A stretch of 48,072 nt of DNA from assembly GCA_944393385.1 (NCBI GenBank), contig CALYAA010000013.1:1-48072 (forward strand), given 5' to 3'. The stretch's first letter is position 1. Every line of letters starts with the position of its first letter. Positions 16,730-25,184 of this stretch are shown one piece after another. The notes below the pieces were generated by a model that saw only the letters and a list, made by a program, of their open reading frames with translations, made no database searches and had not been told where the DNA came from. Made by a program: the position numbers and the translations under genes. Origin of the DNA: an uncultured Clostridia bacterium (GTDB taxonomy: Bacteria; Bacillota; Clostridia; TANB77; CAG-508).

Positions 16730-17164
16730 ATGAATAAAGTAATTTTAATGGGAAGATTAACAAGAGACCCAGAAATAAGATATACACAAACAAATAATAC
16801 AGTTGTTGCATCATTTTCTCTAGCAGTAAACAGAAGATTTGTAAAACAAGGTGAAGAAAGACAGGCAGATTTTATTAATATAATTGCTTGGAGCAAATTA
16901 GGAGAATTTTGTGGCAAATACTTTAAGAAAGGTCAACAAGTAGGCGTTGTTGGAAGAATTCAAACAAGAACATGGGATGATGACCAAGGTCAAAAACACT
17001 ATGTTACAGAGGTTGTAGCAGAAGAAGCATATTTTGCAGACAGTAAAAGAGAAGCAGAATCAGGAGCAAGTTCTTTTGAAAATACATTTGGAAGTTCAAT
17101 TCCAGGAACAACATCTGGAGGATCAGATTTCGAAATATCTTCAAGTGATGACCTACCATTTTAG
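16730..17164 (+). CDS. ssb: Single-stranded DNA-binding protein
   Basis: Coats single-stranded DNA in replication and repair and recruits partners through its tail. It has the OB-fold start MNKVILMGRLTRDPEIRYTQ, with FINIIAWSKLGEFCGKYFKKG and VVGRIQTRTWDDDQG further in. The linker is Gly/Ser-rich. The acidic tip DDLPF at the C-terminus is the partner-binding motif. The length of 144 residues is normal. It sits between rpsF and rpsR, 20 bases before rpsR, as in most Firmicutes. Confidence 0.96.
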   Translation: MNKVILMGRLTRDPEIRYTQTNNTVVASFSLAVNRRFVKQGEERQADFINIIAWSKLGEFCGKYFKKGQQVGVVGRIQTRTWDDDQGQKHYVTEVVAEEAYFADSKREAESGASSFENTFGSSIPGTTSGGSDFEISSSDDLPF

Positions 17165-17184
17165 GAACAAGGAGGAAATTAAAA

Positions 17185-17472
17185 ATGGCAGATAAAAGCA
17201 AAAAAAGAAATAACATGAGAAATAAAGATTATGATGATGATTATAATCCAAAACTAAAAAAGATTAAGAAAAAAGTTTGCCCATTATGTGGTGATAAAAA
17301 CTTGGTTTTAGATTTCAAAAATGCAGACCAATTAAAAAAATTCATCAATGATAAAGGAAAAATTTTACCAAGAAGAACAACAGGAGCTTGTGCAAAACAT
17401 CAAAGAGATATTACACTTGCTGTTAAAAGAGCTAGACATATTGCTATATTACCATATGCAGCAAAAGACTAA
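17185..17472 (+). CDS. rpsR: 30S ribosomal protein S18
   Basis: Partner of S6 in the 30S platform. 95 residues, with the conserved core KILPRRTTGACAKHQRDITLAVKRARHIAILPY. The N-terminus carries a CPLCGDKN pair of cysteines, as in zinc-containing S18 forms. AAGGAGGAAATT (17169-17180) supplies the ribosome-binding site. Last gene of the operon. Confidence 0.96.
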   Translation: MADKSKKRNNMRNKDYDDDYNPKLKKIKKKVCPLCGDKNLVLDFKNADQLKKFINDKGKILPRRTTGACAKHQRDITLAVKRARHIAILPYAAKD

Positions 17473-17493
17473 TTAATGTATAAAGATTATGGA

Positions 17494-17591
17494 TTAATGT
17501 CAAAAGCTGGGTTGGAAAGCTTTAAAAAGGGTTGAATGTCAATAGTTGGAGCGGAAAACTTTAAAAAGTTTTCTGCCTCAGCTTTTTTTTT
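17494..17591 (+). terminator. rpsR terminator inside a tandem duplication
   Basis: Stem GCGGAAAACTT (17551-17561) with AAGTTTTCTGC (17566-17576, one G-U). AAAAGCTG (17502-17509) can also close on CAGCTTTT (17579-17586). Nine T's follow. The segments 17494-17531 and 17532-17570 are imperfect tandem copies, both running from AATGTCAA to CTTTAAAAAG. Confidence 0.8.
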
Positions 17592-17694
17592 AGTATAAAA
17601 AAAATAATTAAGAGCAGAAAAAATTTTTAAAGGTTAGTGTAAAATTAATGTAGGCAAAATATAAAATGCCTACATAATTTTTATCTAAAAAATA

Positions 17695-17723
17695 TTGAAA
17701 AAACATAGATAATCCTTTAAAAT
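17695..17723 (+). promoter_or_regulatory. Promoter of the transposase remnant
   Basis: TTGAAA (17695-17700), exactly 17 bases, TAAAAT (17718-17723). It is inside the insertion sequence, just after its left end. Confidence 0.55.
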
Positions 17724-17760
17724 GTGAATTGCAAACCACACAAAAGAAAGGAAAATATCT

Positions 17761-18384
17761 ATGTTTGAAGAAATTGTAACAGAAGAAGAAATAAAATTCA
17801 ATAATTTAGAGAAAAAAATATTTAAATTTGTATGTAATTTTGGATGTTTAATAATAAAATTAATTTTAGAAAGTTATGACAGAAAGATAATGAAAGCCAG
17901 AGATACGAAGAAATATAGGCATAAAGGATTAAGAAAAAATACAATAAAAACAGTAATGGGAGAAGTAGAATATGTAAGGGCAATGTATGAGGTTGAGGAA
18001 GAAGGAATTAAGAAAAGAGTGTATTTACTAGATGAAAAATTGCATATAAATACAGAAGGAAAAGCATCAGAAAATTTAGTAGAAAAAATAGTAGAAACAG
18101 TACCAATAACAGATTCATATAGAAAAGCAGAAACAGTACTAAAAGAAACAACAAATGCGACATTAAGTTTTGAATGGATAAGAAATATTGTAGTAAAATT
18201 AGGAGACAAAATAACAAAGAAAGAAAAAGAAGAAAGGAAAATGTTGGATAAGGGACAACTAGTGGCAGGATTGAAGGAAATAATAGCACTGTTTGAAGAA
18301 GCAGATGGATTGTGGATAAATTTACAAGGAAAAGATAGAAAAGAAAGATTAGAAGAAAATAATGGATCGGTTATAATAAATTAG
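17761..18384 (+). pseudogene. UPF0236 (ISLre2-type) transposase, truncated
   Basis: 207 codons against roughly 450 for the family. The N-terminal half is intact and recognisable: KKYRHKGLRKNTIKTVMGEVEYVRAMYE, ENLVEKIVETVPITDSYRKAE and FEADGLWINLQGKDRK resemble UPF0236 proteins (here the last reads FEEADGLWINLQGKD). Sequence after residue ~199 (NNGSVIIN) runs straight into the right end, which suggests an internal deletion that joined it to the C-terminal tip. The catalytic second half is missing, so it should be inactive. GAAAGG (17747-17752) is a normal ribosome-binding site. Confidence 0.75.
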
Positions 18385-18454
18385 ACAAAAAAGATAAAAA
18401 AATTGCCTACATTTACTTGACACATACATTTTTAAAGTAAAATAAAATTTTTTG

Positions 18455-18482
18455 TTGACAAAAAAATACAGTATGATAAAAT
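18455..18482 (+). promoter_or_regulatory. Promoter of the PDDN-repeat surface protein
   Basis: TTGACA (18455-18460), 16 bases, TAAAAT (18477-18482). It begins 42 bases after the right end of the insertion sequence. Confidence 0.65.
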
Positions 18483-18533
18483 ATATTCAGTTAAACGTAG
18501 GAAAAATATAGAAAATAGAAAGGAAACCAAAAT

Positions 18534-21164
18534 ATGTATATAAAAACAAAGAAAACAAAAAATAAAAAGATTTTAACAATAGTTATATTAATTATTGCAT
18601 TAGCAATTATAACTTTATGTGTACAAACAATTTTAAAAAATAATTTAACAAATAAATCAATTATAGCGGGAAGAGATATTGCAAAAAATGAAGCAACAGA
18701 AGAGTTAGAACAAATTGATTGGATTGAAGTTATCAATGCACCTTTTTGGGATGGATCAATTACCTATAGTAATCCTGTAACGATAGAGAATAATGGCAAA
18801 ACAGTACAAATACGTGGAAATTATAACTGCCCTGGAAGTAATTTGATATACTATATTCCAGAGGAGAAGCAACAACAAAGTTTTAGCTTTAATTATGATA
18901 TTGACTTTGGAGATAGTTTTAATTCAGCAGGTTTTTTAATAGGAGCGAAAAAAGTAGATAACACATTACATGGATATATGATTAGTTTTAATCATGATGG
19001 ATGGCATCCTTCTATATATCAGTGTAAGCCTGAATTTAGTTGGTTCACTGAATGCGGAAATAAAACTGGAGCTATATGGAAATTTTCATTTCCTATTTTG
19101 GAATATAATTCTTTTAATGAAATGCTTGAATTAAATTCAGACAAATGGCAAAATGGAGATTATTCTTATGGTATTCAAAAGACTTTACTACAAGTATTTG
19201 ATTTACCAGATTATAGTACACCAACATTTCTTCAATCTGCACATAGTAGTGGTATTATAAAAATAACATCTACTCCAAATCAAATAATTATTTCATGCGA
19301 AGGAGTTTCTAATGAAGATTCTTCTGAAGCTGAATGTTTTAATACAACTATTGATATATCACCAGACGATGAAATCGGTAATGGTTTTGGGTTCTTTTCA
19401 ACTCATTACATACATGGTTGTAACAGATATGGAAAGTTCGAGATAAATAATTTTAATGCCAAATTTGAAGACTTAGAACCACATAATTTACGAGTAGATC
19501 CAAATGGAGGAACATGGAATGGGGCATCAGCAGTCTCAACAGTAGAAGGAGAATATGGAGATGAAGTAGAAATACCATTACCAACAAGACCTGGGTATAA
19601 TTTTGCAGGATGGACGCAAACAGGAAGTAGTGGAGCAATGTCATCACTAACAGAAGATGCAATTTATACATTTGGAGAAGATGCAGAAACAGATGATACC
19701 ATAACAGCACAATGGACGAAAGTTGATGTAAGTAAAGAATGTAGAATAGACACAGGAGAAGACTATGGAGATATAGTAGAGCCAGGAAATACAGAACCAG
19801 TAAAATATGTAGTAGAAGGACAACAAATAATATATGAATTAACAGCAACAAATACAGGAACAGTAGATGCAACAGCATTAATAAAAGACTCAGCACCAGA
19901 AGGAACAACGTTTGTAGAAGATAGTATAAAATTAAATGGAAGTCCATATACCAAAGAAGATGGAACAGCTTATACAGAGGAAGATTTAGAAAATGGAATA
20001 GAAATACCAGTGTCGAAGGATACAAGTTCAACACTATCATTTAAAGTAAAAATAAATGAATTAGAAAATGGAACAATGATAGAAAATACAGGAAAGTATA
20101 AAGATATAACAATAACACAAGAAACGGAAGAAAAAGAAACAAATGAAGTAGAATTCATGTATTTTAATACATATGGAGAGCCAATAGTAACCCAATCCAA
20201 AACAATGGAAACAGAAACAGGAGAAAGCTATGTAGTAAGTGGAGAAAAAATAATATATAAAATAATAGTAAAAAATAATGGATTACTACCAGAAGATGTA
20301 ATAATAAAAGATACTGTGCCAGAAGGAACAACATTTGTAGAAGGAAGTATAAAATTAAATGATTCAGAATATACAGAAGAAGATGGAACAGCACCAACAG
20401 AAACAGAACTACAAAGTGGAATAATATTAAGCATACCAGCAGAGACAAGTTACACATTAAGTTTTGAGGTAACAGTAAATGAAGATTTAGAAGATGGAAC
20501 AAAAATAGAAAACACAGCAACAGTAAATGATATTTCAACAAATACAACATCTATTGAATATGGAGAAATTACTAATCCAGATGATAACCCAGACGACAAC
20601 CCAGATGATAATCCAAATGACAACCCAGATGATAATCCAGACGACAACCCAGATGATAACCCAGATGATAATCCAGACGACAACCCAGATGATAACCCAG
20701 ATGATAACCCAGATGATAATCCAGACGACAACCCAGATGATAACCCAGATGATAACCCAGACGATAACCTAGATGATAACCCAGACGACAATCCAGATGA
20801 TAATCCAGATGATGATCCAGACGACAACCCAGATGACAATCCAGATGACAATCCAGGCGATAACCCAAATGACAATTCAGATAATAACTCAAACAATGAT
20901 AATACAAACAATAATCAAAATAACAATTCAAATAATAATACTGGAAATAATTCAAACAATACAAATAATAATGGAAATGCAGGAGAAAATGGGAACACAA
21001 CCAACAATGGAAACACAACAGGAAATGGAGACACAACAACAGCACAAGAAGACATACCAAAAACAGGAGGATTAAGAAATACATTAATAATAATCGTAGT
21101 TATGTTATTAGGAACAACGATATTCTATATAAGATATAAAAAGTTAAATTCATATGTAAAATAA
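18534..21164 (+). CDS. Sortase-anchored surface protein with DUF11-like domains and PDDN repeats
   Basis: 876 residues, exported and anchored to the wall. A basic N-terminus and hydrophobic helix (residues ~11-36) form the signal. Residues ~60-310 look like a lectin- or glucanase-type beta domain (FWDGSITYSNPVTIENNGKTV, then many Trp/Tyr). LRVDPNGGTWNG to TITAQWTK (~321-397) is an InlB-type Listeria-Bacteroides repeat. Two DUF11-like domains follow (~400-530 and ~535-675), sharing IKDSAPEGTTFVEDSIKLN and IKDTVPEGTTFVEGSIKLN. Then come 25 PDDN units, an Asn/Gly/Thr-rich spacer and the sortase signal IPKTGG, a membrane helix and KK tail. The ribosome-binding site is GAAAGGAAA. It probably acts as a stalk-borne adhesin. 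The ligand is unknown. Confidence 0.85.
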   Translation: MYIKTKKTKNKKILTIVILIIALAIITLCVQTILKNNLTNKSIIAGRDIAKNEATEELEQIDWIEVINAPFWDGSITYSNPVTIENNGKTVQIRGNYNCPGSNLIYYIPEEKQQQSFSFNYDIDFGDSFNSAGFLIGAKKVDNTLHGYMISFNHDGWHPSIYQCKPEFSWFTECGNKTGAIWKFSFPILEYNSFNEMLELNSDKWQNGDYSYGIQKTLLQVFDLPDYSTPTFLQSAHSSGIIKITSTPNQIIISCEGVSNEDSSEAECFNTTIDISPDDEIGNGFGFFSTHYIHGCNRYGKFEINNFNAKFEDLEPHNLRVDPNGGTWNGASAVSTVEGEYGDEVEIPLPTRPGYNFAGWTQTGSSGAMSSLTEDAIYTFGEDAETDDTITAQWTKVDVSKECRIDTGEDYGDIVEPGNTEPVKYVVEGQQIIYELTATNTGTVDATALIKDSAPEGTTFVEDSIKLNGSPYTKEDGTAYTEEDLENGIEIPVSKDTSSTLSFKVKINELENGTMIENTGKYKDITITQETEEKETNEVEFMYFNTYGEPIVTQSKTMETETGESYVVSGEKIIYKIIVKNNGLLPEDVIIKDTVPEGTTFVEGSIKLNDSEYTEEDGTAPTETELQSGIILSIPAETSYTLSFEVTVNEDLEDGTKIENTATVNDISTNTTSIEYGEITNPDDNPDDNPDDNPNDNPDDNPDDNPDDNPDDNPDDNPDDNPDDNPDDNPDDNPDDNPDDNPDDNLDDNPDDNPDDNPDDDPDDNPDDNPDDNPGDNPNDNSDNNSNNDNTNNNQNNNSNNNTGNNSNNTNNNGNAGENGNTTNNGNTTGNGDTTTAQEDIPKTGGLRNTLIIIVVMLLGTTIFYIRYKKLNSYVK
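20577..20876 (+). repeat. 25 tandem 12-bp repeats encoding PDDN
   Basis: Exactly 300 bases of the unit CCAGATGATAAC and third-base variants (GAC for GAT, AAT for AAC). Amino-acid variants are rare: PNDN (units 4 and 25), LDDN (17), PDDD (20) and PGDN (24). The period is a multiple of three, so slippage changes stalk length and not frame. Third positions differ among copies, which suggests the array is not brand new. Confidence 0.95.
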
Positions 21165-21236
21165 AAATAATATATATAAAAGCTATGAATTATTAGCAAC
21201 AAATAAAAGTATAGTTTAAATGTAAGTAATTTTTTG

Positions 21237-21276
21237 GGATGGAAATTTTAAGAATTTCCATCCTTACTTTTTTTTT
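21237..21276 (+). terminator. Terminator after the surface-protein gene
   Basis: GGATGGAAATT (21237-21247) pairs perfectly with AATTTCCATCC (21253-21263). AAGTAA upstream and TTACTT downstream can extend it, then nine T's. Confidence 0.9.
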
Positions 21277-21346
21277 CATAATTCATTCCTTTTAAATTAA
21301 TAAGTCCATACTTTTTTGCTTAACACTATCAATTCAAATCAAATTA

Positions 21347-21355
21347 TGATATAAT
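21347..21355 (+). promoter_or_regulatory. Extended -10 element for dnaE
   Basis: TGATATAAT (21347-21355) is a consensus extended -10 without a clear -35 at 17 bases. The dnaE start is 95 bases downstream. Confidence 0.55.
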
Positions 21356-21449
21356 ACACATGTAACAAAAATCAAAAAAGTAATAAAAATCATAATAGCA
21401 ATAAAAAGACATATAATATATAAATAGCAAGAAAAGGAGAAATAAACTT

Positions 21450-24400
21450 ATGTCAGAATTTGTTCATTTACATATACATAGTGAATTTAGCCTATTAGAT
21501 GGAGCAAACAGAATAAAAGATTTACCAGTAAGAGCAAAAGAATTAGGAATGAAAGCAATGGCAATAACAGACCATGGAGTAATGTATGGTGTTATTGACT
21601 TTTATAAAGCATGCAAAAAAGAAGGAATAAAACCCATTATTGGATGTGAAGTATATGTAGCACCTCGTTCAAGATTTGACAAAGAGCCTGGAATAGACAA
21701 ACAATATTATCATTTAATTTTACTTGCAAAAGATACACAAGGATATAAAAATCTAAGTAAACTAGTTTCAATAGGTTTCACAGAAGGATATTATTATAAG
21801 CCACGTATAGATTTAGAAGTATTAGAAAAATATCATGAAGGATTAGTTTGCTTAAGTGGATGTTTAGCAGGAGCTGTGAACCAAGCATTAATAAATGGAC
21901 AAACAGAAAAAGCAGAAGAAATTGCTTTATGGCATAAAAATGTTTTTGGAGAAGATTATTATATAGAAATTCAAAATAATGGGATTAGAGAACAAGTTTT
22001 AGCGAATCAAAAATTAGTACAACTTGCAAGAAAATTAAATATACCACTAGTTGCAACAAATGATGCACATTATTTAAAAAAAGAAGATGCATATAATCAT
22101 GAAATATTACTATGTATTCAAACAGGAAAAAGAATGAGTGATGAAGACAGAATGAAATTTGATACAGATGAATTATATGTAAAATCACCAGAAGAAATGA
22201 GTGAATATTTTTCGGCATTTCCAGAAGCAATTGAAAATACAGTTAAAATTGCAGATAAATGTAATGTGGAATTTGAATTTGGACATACAATATTACCTAA
22301 TTATGATGTACCAGAATGTTATGCTACACATTATGATTTTTTAAAAGAATTATGTGATAAAGGGCTGAAACAAAGATATGGAGAAAATCTATCAGAAGAT
22401 ATTTTAAAAAGAGCAGAATATGAAATTGGTATAATTAAGAAAATGGGATATGTAGATTATTACTTAATTGTATGGGATTTCATACATTATGCAAAAAGCC
22501 AAGGAATTCCTGTAGGACCAGGTAGAGGATCTGGAGCAGGTTCTATTTTAGCATATGCAATAGGAATTACAGATATAGATCCAATGAAATATGGATTACT
22601 TTTTGAAAGATTTTTAAATCCAGAAAGAATAAGTATGCCAGACTTTGATGTTGACTTTTGCTATGAACATAGACAAGACGTTATTGATTATGTTGCAGAT
22701 AAATATGGTCATGACCATGTTTCACAAATTATTACATTTGGAACTATGGCAGCTAAAATGGTAATAAGAGATGTTGCACGAGTGTTGGATTATCCATATG
22801 CCGAAGCAGATAAATTAGCTAAAATGATTCCAAATGAAGTTCATATTACAATAAAAAAGGCATTAGAGCAAAACAAAGAATTAGAACAATTATATGAAGA
22901 TGATGAGCAAGTAAAGAAAATTCTAGATATCGCAATGGCTTTAGAAGGTATGCCAAGACAGGCTTCAACACATGCTTGTGGAGTTGTTATTACAAAAGAG
23001 CCAGTTGATACTTATGTACCTTTATATGTTAGAGATGGACAAATTTCAACTCAGTATATTATGACTACTCTTGAAGAACTTGGACTTTTAAAAATGGACT
23101 TTTTAGGCTTAAGAACATTAACAGTAATTCAGGATACCATAAACTTGGTAGAAAGAGGAAGAGGAATTAAAGTAGAATTTGATAAAGATATGTCAGACCC
23201 AAAAGTATATAAATTATGGCAAGATGGAAATACATCAGGAATATTTCAATTTGAGTCTCAAGGTATGACAAACTTTATGAAAGAATTAAAACCAGACTGT
23301 TTAGAAGATTTAATTGCAGGTGTTTCATTATATAGACCTGGACCAATGGACCAAATACCAAGATATATTAAAGGAAAACAAAATCCTGGACATAATGAAT
23401 ATACACATCCAAGTCTAGAGCCAATTTTAAATGTAACATATGGGTGTATGGTATATCAAGAACAAGTAATGCAAATAGTAAGAGATTTAGCTGGTTATTC
23501 TTTAGGCAGAGCGGATTTAGTTCGTAGAGCAATGGGAAAGAAAAAGCTTGATGTAATGGCTAAAGAAAGAGAAGTATTTATAAATGGTCAAATTGATGAA
23601 AATGGAAATGTAATAGTTCCTGGTTGTGTAAGAAATGGTATAGATGCAGAATCCGCAAATAAAATATTTGATGAAATGGCAGAATTTGCAAAATATGCAT
23701 TTAATAAATCTCATGCAGCATGTTATGCTGTAGTAGCTTATAGAACAGCTTATTTAAAAGCATATTATCCTGCTGAATTTATGGCTTCTATGTTAAATAG
23801 CTTTTTAGGAAACTTAGACAAAGTTCCAGAATATATAGAAGAATGTAAAAGAATTGGAATAGAAATTTTAAAACCAGAAATAAATAAAAGTAGAGCAAAA
23901 TTTATTGTAGAATATAATAATAATCTTGAAAGGTCAAAAGATATAGGAAAAATACGTTTTGGTTTAGGAAGTATAAAAAATGTTGGATTACAACCTATAA
24001 ATAGTATTATAAGTGAAAGAGACGAAAAAGGTGAATTTAAAGATTTTGTCGATTTTTGTGAAAGAATGTCTGGTGAATCAGTAAATAAAAAATGTATTGA
24101 AAGTTTAATAAAAGCAGGAACTTTTGATGAATTTAAAGAAAATAGAGCTACATTATTAGCATCTTATGAAAATATAATTGATGCAATACAAAATGATAAT
24201 AAAAGAGGAATGAATGGTCAAGTTTCTATGTTTGATATAGGAGATACACAAGACAACAAAATGAAATATGAATTTGTAGAAAAAGAAGAAGTTAGTGAAA
24301 AAGAAAAATTGTCAATGGAAAAAGAAATGCTTGGAATATATATTTCTGGGCATCCATTAGATAAGATAAGAGAACAAATTTTAAAATATACAAATATTTC

Positions 24401-24989
24401 TTCAAAGGAAATGAAAGAAATTGATGAACAAAATTCTTTGGTAGAAGATGAGGAACCAGAAGTACGTGGAAAAATACAATATGTAGATGGTCAAGAGGTG
24501 GCTATAGCTGGAATTGTTACTTCAGTCAAAAAGAAGTATACAAAAAACAATAAAATTATGGCATTTGTTAGAATTGAAGATTTAAATGGTGCAGCAGAAT
24601 TAATTGTTTTTGAACCTACATTTTTAAAATATCAAGATAAATTAATCGAAGAAAACATTATATTTGTAAAAGGTCGTTTGAGTATTAGAGAAGATGATGA
24701 AACCAAGATTGTTGCCCAAGATATAAAAAATTTTGGTGAAAGTTTTAAAGAACTTCCTGAGAGAAATATAGTTGAAAAAGAGGTAAAAAAACCAAAAAGG
24801 ATAGTATTAGATATTACAAATATAACAGAAGAACAAAAAGATAAATTAAGAGGAGCAATTCGATTTTTTAATGGAGATAAAAATAATATTGCAGTATTTA
24901 TCAAAATAGGAGAAGAACTAAAACCTTGTGGTGCAATTTATTTGACAGAAGAAATTTTAAAAGAATTTGTAGAAATTTTAGGAAATTAA
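21450..24989 (+). CDS. dnaE: DNA polymerase III subunit alpha (DnaE)
   Basis: Replicative C-family polymerase. Starts MSEFVHLHIHSEFSLLDGANRI, the PHP domain with its metal-binding HxH. The palm contains GPGRGSGAGSILAYA (~353-367) and PDFDVDF (from residue 397), whose Asp pair corresponds to the catalytic pair in E. coli alpha. RRAMGKKK and YAFNKSHAACYAVVAYRTAYLKA follow. The OB domain lies near residues 1000-1090 (VAIAGIVTSVKKKYTKNNKIMAFVRIED). At 1179 residues it is standard for DnaE. In Firmicutes a second enzyme, PolC, normally does most synthesis. A GAAAAGGAG site precedes the ATG. Confidence 0.97.
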   Translation: MSEFVHLHIHSEFSLLDGANRIKDLPVRAKELGMKAMAITDHGVMYGVIDFYKACKKEGIKPIIGCEVYVAPRSRFDKEPGIDKQYYHLILLAKDTQGYKNLSKLVSIGFTEGYYYKPRIDLEVLEKYHEGLVCLSGCLAGAVNQALINGQTEKAEEIALWHKNVFGEDYYIEIQNNGIREQVLANQKLVQLARKLNIPLVATNDAHYLKKEDAYNHEILLCIQTGKRMSDEDRMKFDTDELYVKSPEEMSEYFSAFPEAIENTVKIADKCNVEFEFGHTILPNYDVPECYATHYDFLKELCDKGLKQRYGENLSEDILKRAEYEIGIIKKMGYVDYYLIVWDFIHYAKSQGIPVGPGRGSGAGSILAYAIGITDIDPMKYGLLFERFLNPERISMPDFDVDFCYEHRQDVIDYVADKYGHDHVSQIITFGTMAAKMVIRDVARVLDYPYAEADKLAKMIPNEVHITIKKALEQNKELEQLYEDDEQVKKILDIAMALEGMPRQASTHACGVVITKEPVDTYVPLYVRDGQISTQYIMTTLEELGLLKMDFLGLRTLTVIQDTINLVERGRGIKVEFDKDMSDPKVYKLWQDGNTSGIFQFESQGMTNFMKELKPDCLEDLIAGVSLYRPGPMDQIPRYIKGKQNPGHNEYTHPSLEPILNVTYGCMVYQEQVMQIVRDLAGYSLGRADLVRRAMGKKKLDVMAKEREVFINGQIDENGNVIVPGCVRNGIDAESANKIFDEMAEFAKYAFNKSHAACYAVVAYRTAYLKAYYPAEFMASMLNSFLGNLDKVPEYIEECKRIGIEILKPEINKSRAKFIVEYNNNLERSKDIGKIRFGLGSIKNVGLQPINSIISERDEKGEFKDFVDFCERMSGESVNKKCIESLIKAGTFDEFKENRATLLASYENIIDAIQNDNKRGMNGQVSMFDIGDTQDNKMKYEFVEKEEVSEKEKLSMEKEMLGIYISGHPLDKIREQILKYTNISSKEMKEIDEQNSLVEDEEPEVRGKIQYVDGQEVAIAGIVTSVKKKYTKNNKIMAFVRIEDLNGAAELIVFEPTFLKYQDKLIEENIIFVKGRLSIREDDETKIVAQDIKNFGESFKELPERNIVEKEVKKPKRIVLDITNITEEQKDKLRGAIRFFNGDKNNIAVFIKIGEELKPCGAIYLTEEILKEFVEILGN

Positions 24990-24991
24990 TG

Positions 24992-25065
24992 TTGTCAGTT
25001 GTCAGTGGGGACGGAGATTTTGACAACATTGTCAAAATCTCCGTCCCCACTGACAACCCTGACAA
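24992..25065. repeat. 28-bp perfect inverted repeat (GGGGACGGAGATTTTGACAA type)
   Basis: The arms 24999-25026 and 25029-25056 are perfect complements with a 2-base loop (CA). A further 7 bp, TTGTCAG (24992-24998) with CTGACAA (25059-25065), extends it past a CC bulge. The G+C-rich core GGGGACGGAG stands out against the surroundings. It begins two bases after dnaE and no strong T-run follows, so it looks more like a dispersed palindromic repeat than a plain terminator. Confidence 0.8.
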
Positions 25066-25072
25066 TTTTGGC

Positions 25073-25101
25073 TTGACTTTTGTATAAAATTTATATAAAA
25101 T
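25073..25101 (+). promoter_or_regulatory. Promoter of the nucleoside kinase gene
   Basis: TTGACT (25073-25078), exactly 17 bases, TAAAAT (25096-25101). It puts the transcript start near 25108, which rules out any start codon upstream of that. Confidence 0.65.
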
Positions 25102-25184
25102 TAATCATGGTTTATGGATTAACCTTTAAAAATCTAAATTTAAAGAATACAAGTTTGTACCTTGAGAGAGGAATGATAATTAAT

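Larger units (their letters stand above)
17647..18413. mobile_element. Internally deleted ISLre2/UPF0236-type insertion sequence
   Basis: The ends are AATGTAGGCAA (17647-17657) and its complement TTGCCTACATT (18403-18413). A third, inverted copy, TGCCTACAT at 17667-17675, makes a hairpin with the left end. The single gene inside is a shortened transposase. At ~770 bp the element is about half the usual size. Both ends persist, so a full-length relative could still move it. Confidence 0.7.

Noticed and set aside
20450..20911. Minus-strand ORF of 153 codons encoding a Gly-Leu-Ser-Ser repeat
   Set aside because: It is the mirror of the PDDN array on the + strand. It has no ribosome-binding site, and periodic sequence without stops in one frame often leaves another frame open.
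25080..25184. Upstream start for the nucleoside kinase
   Set aside because: It lies between the -35 and -10 of the only clear promoter, so it would not be transcribed.
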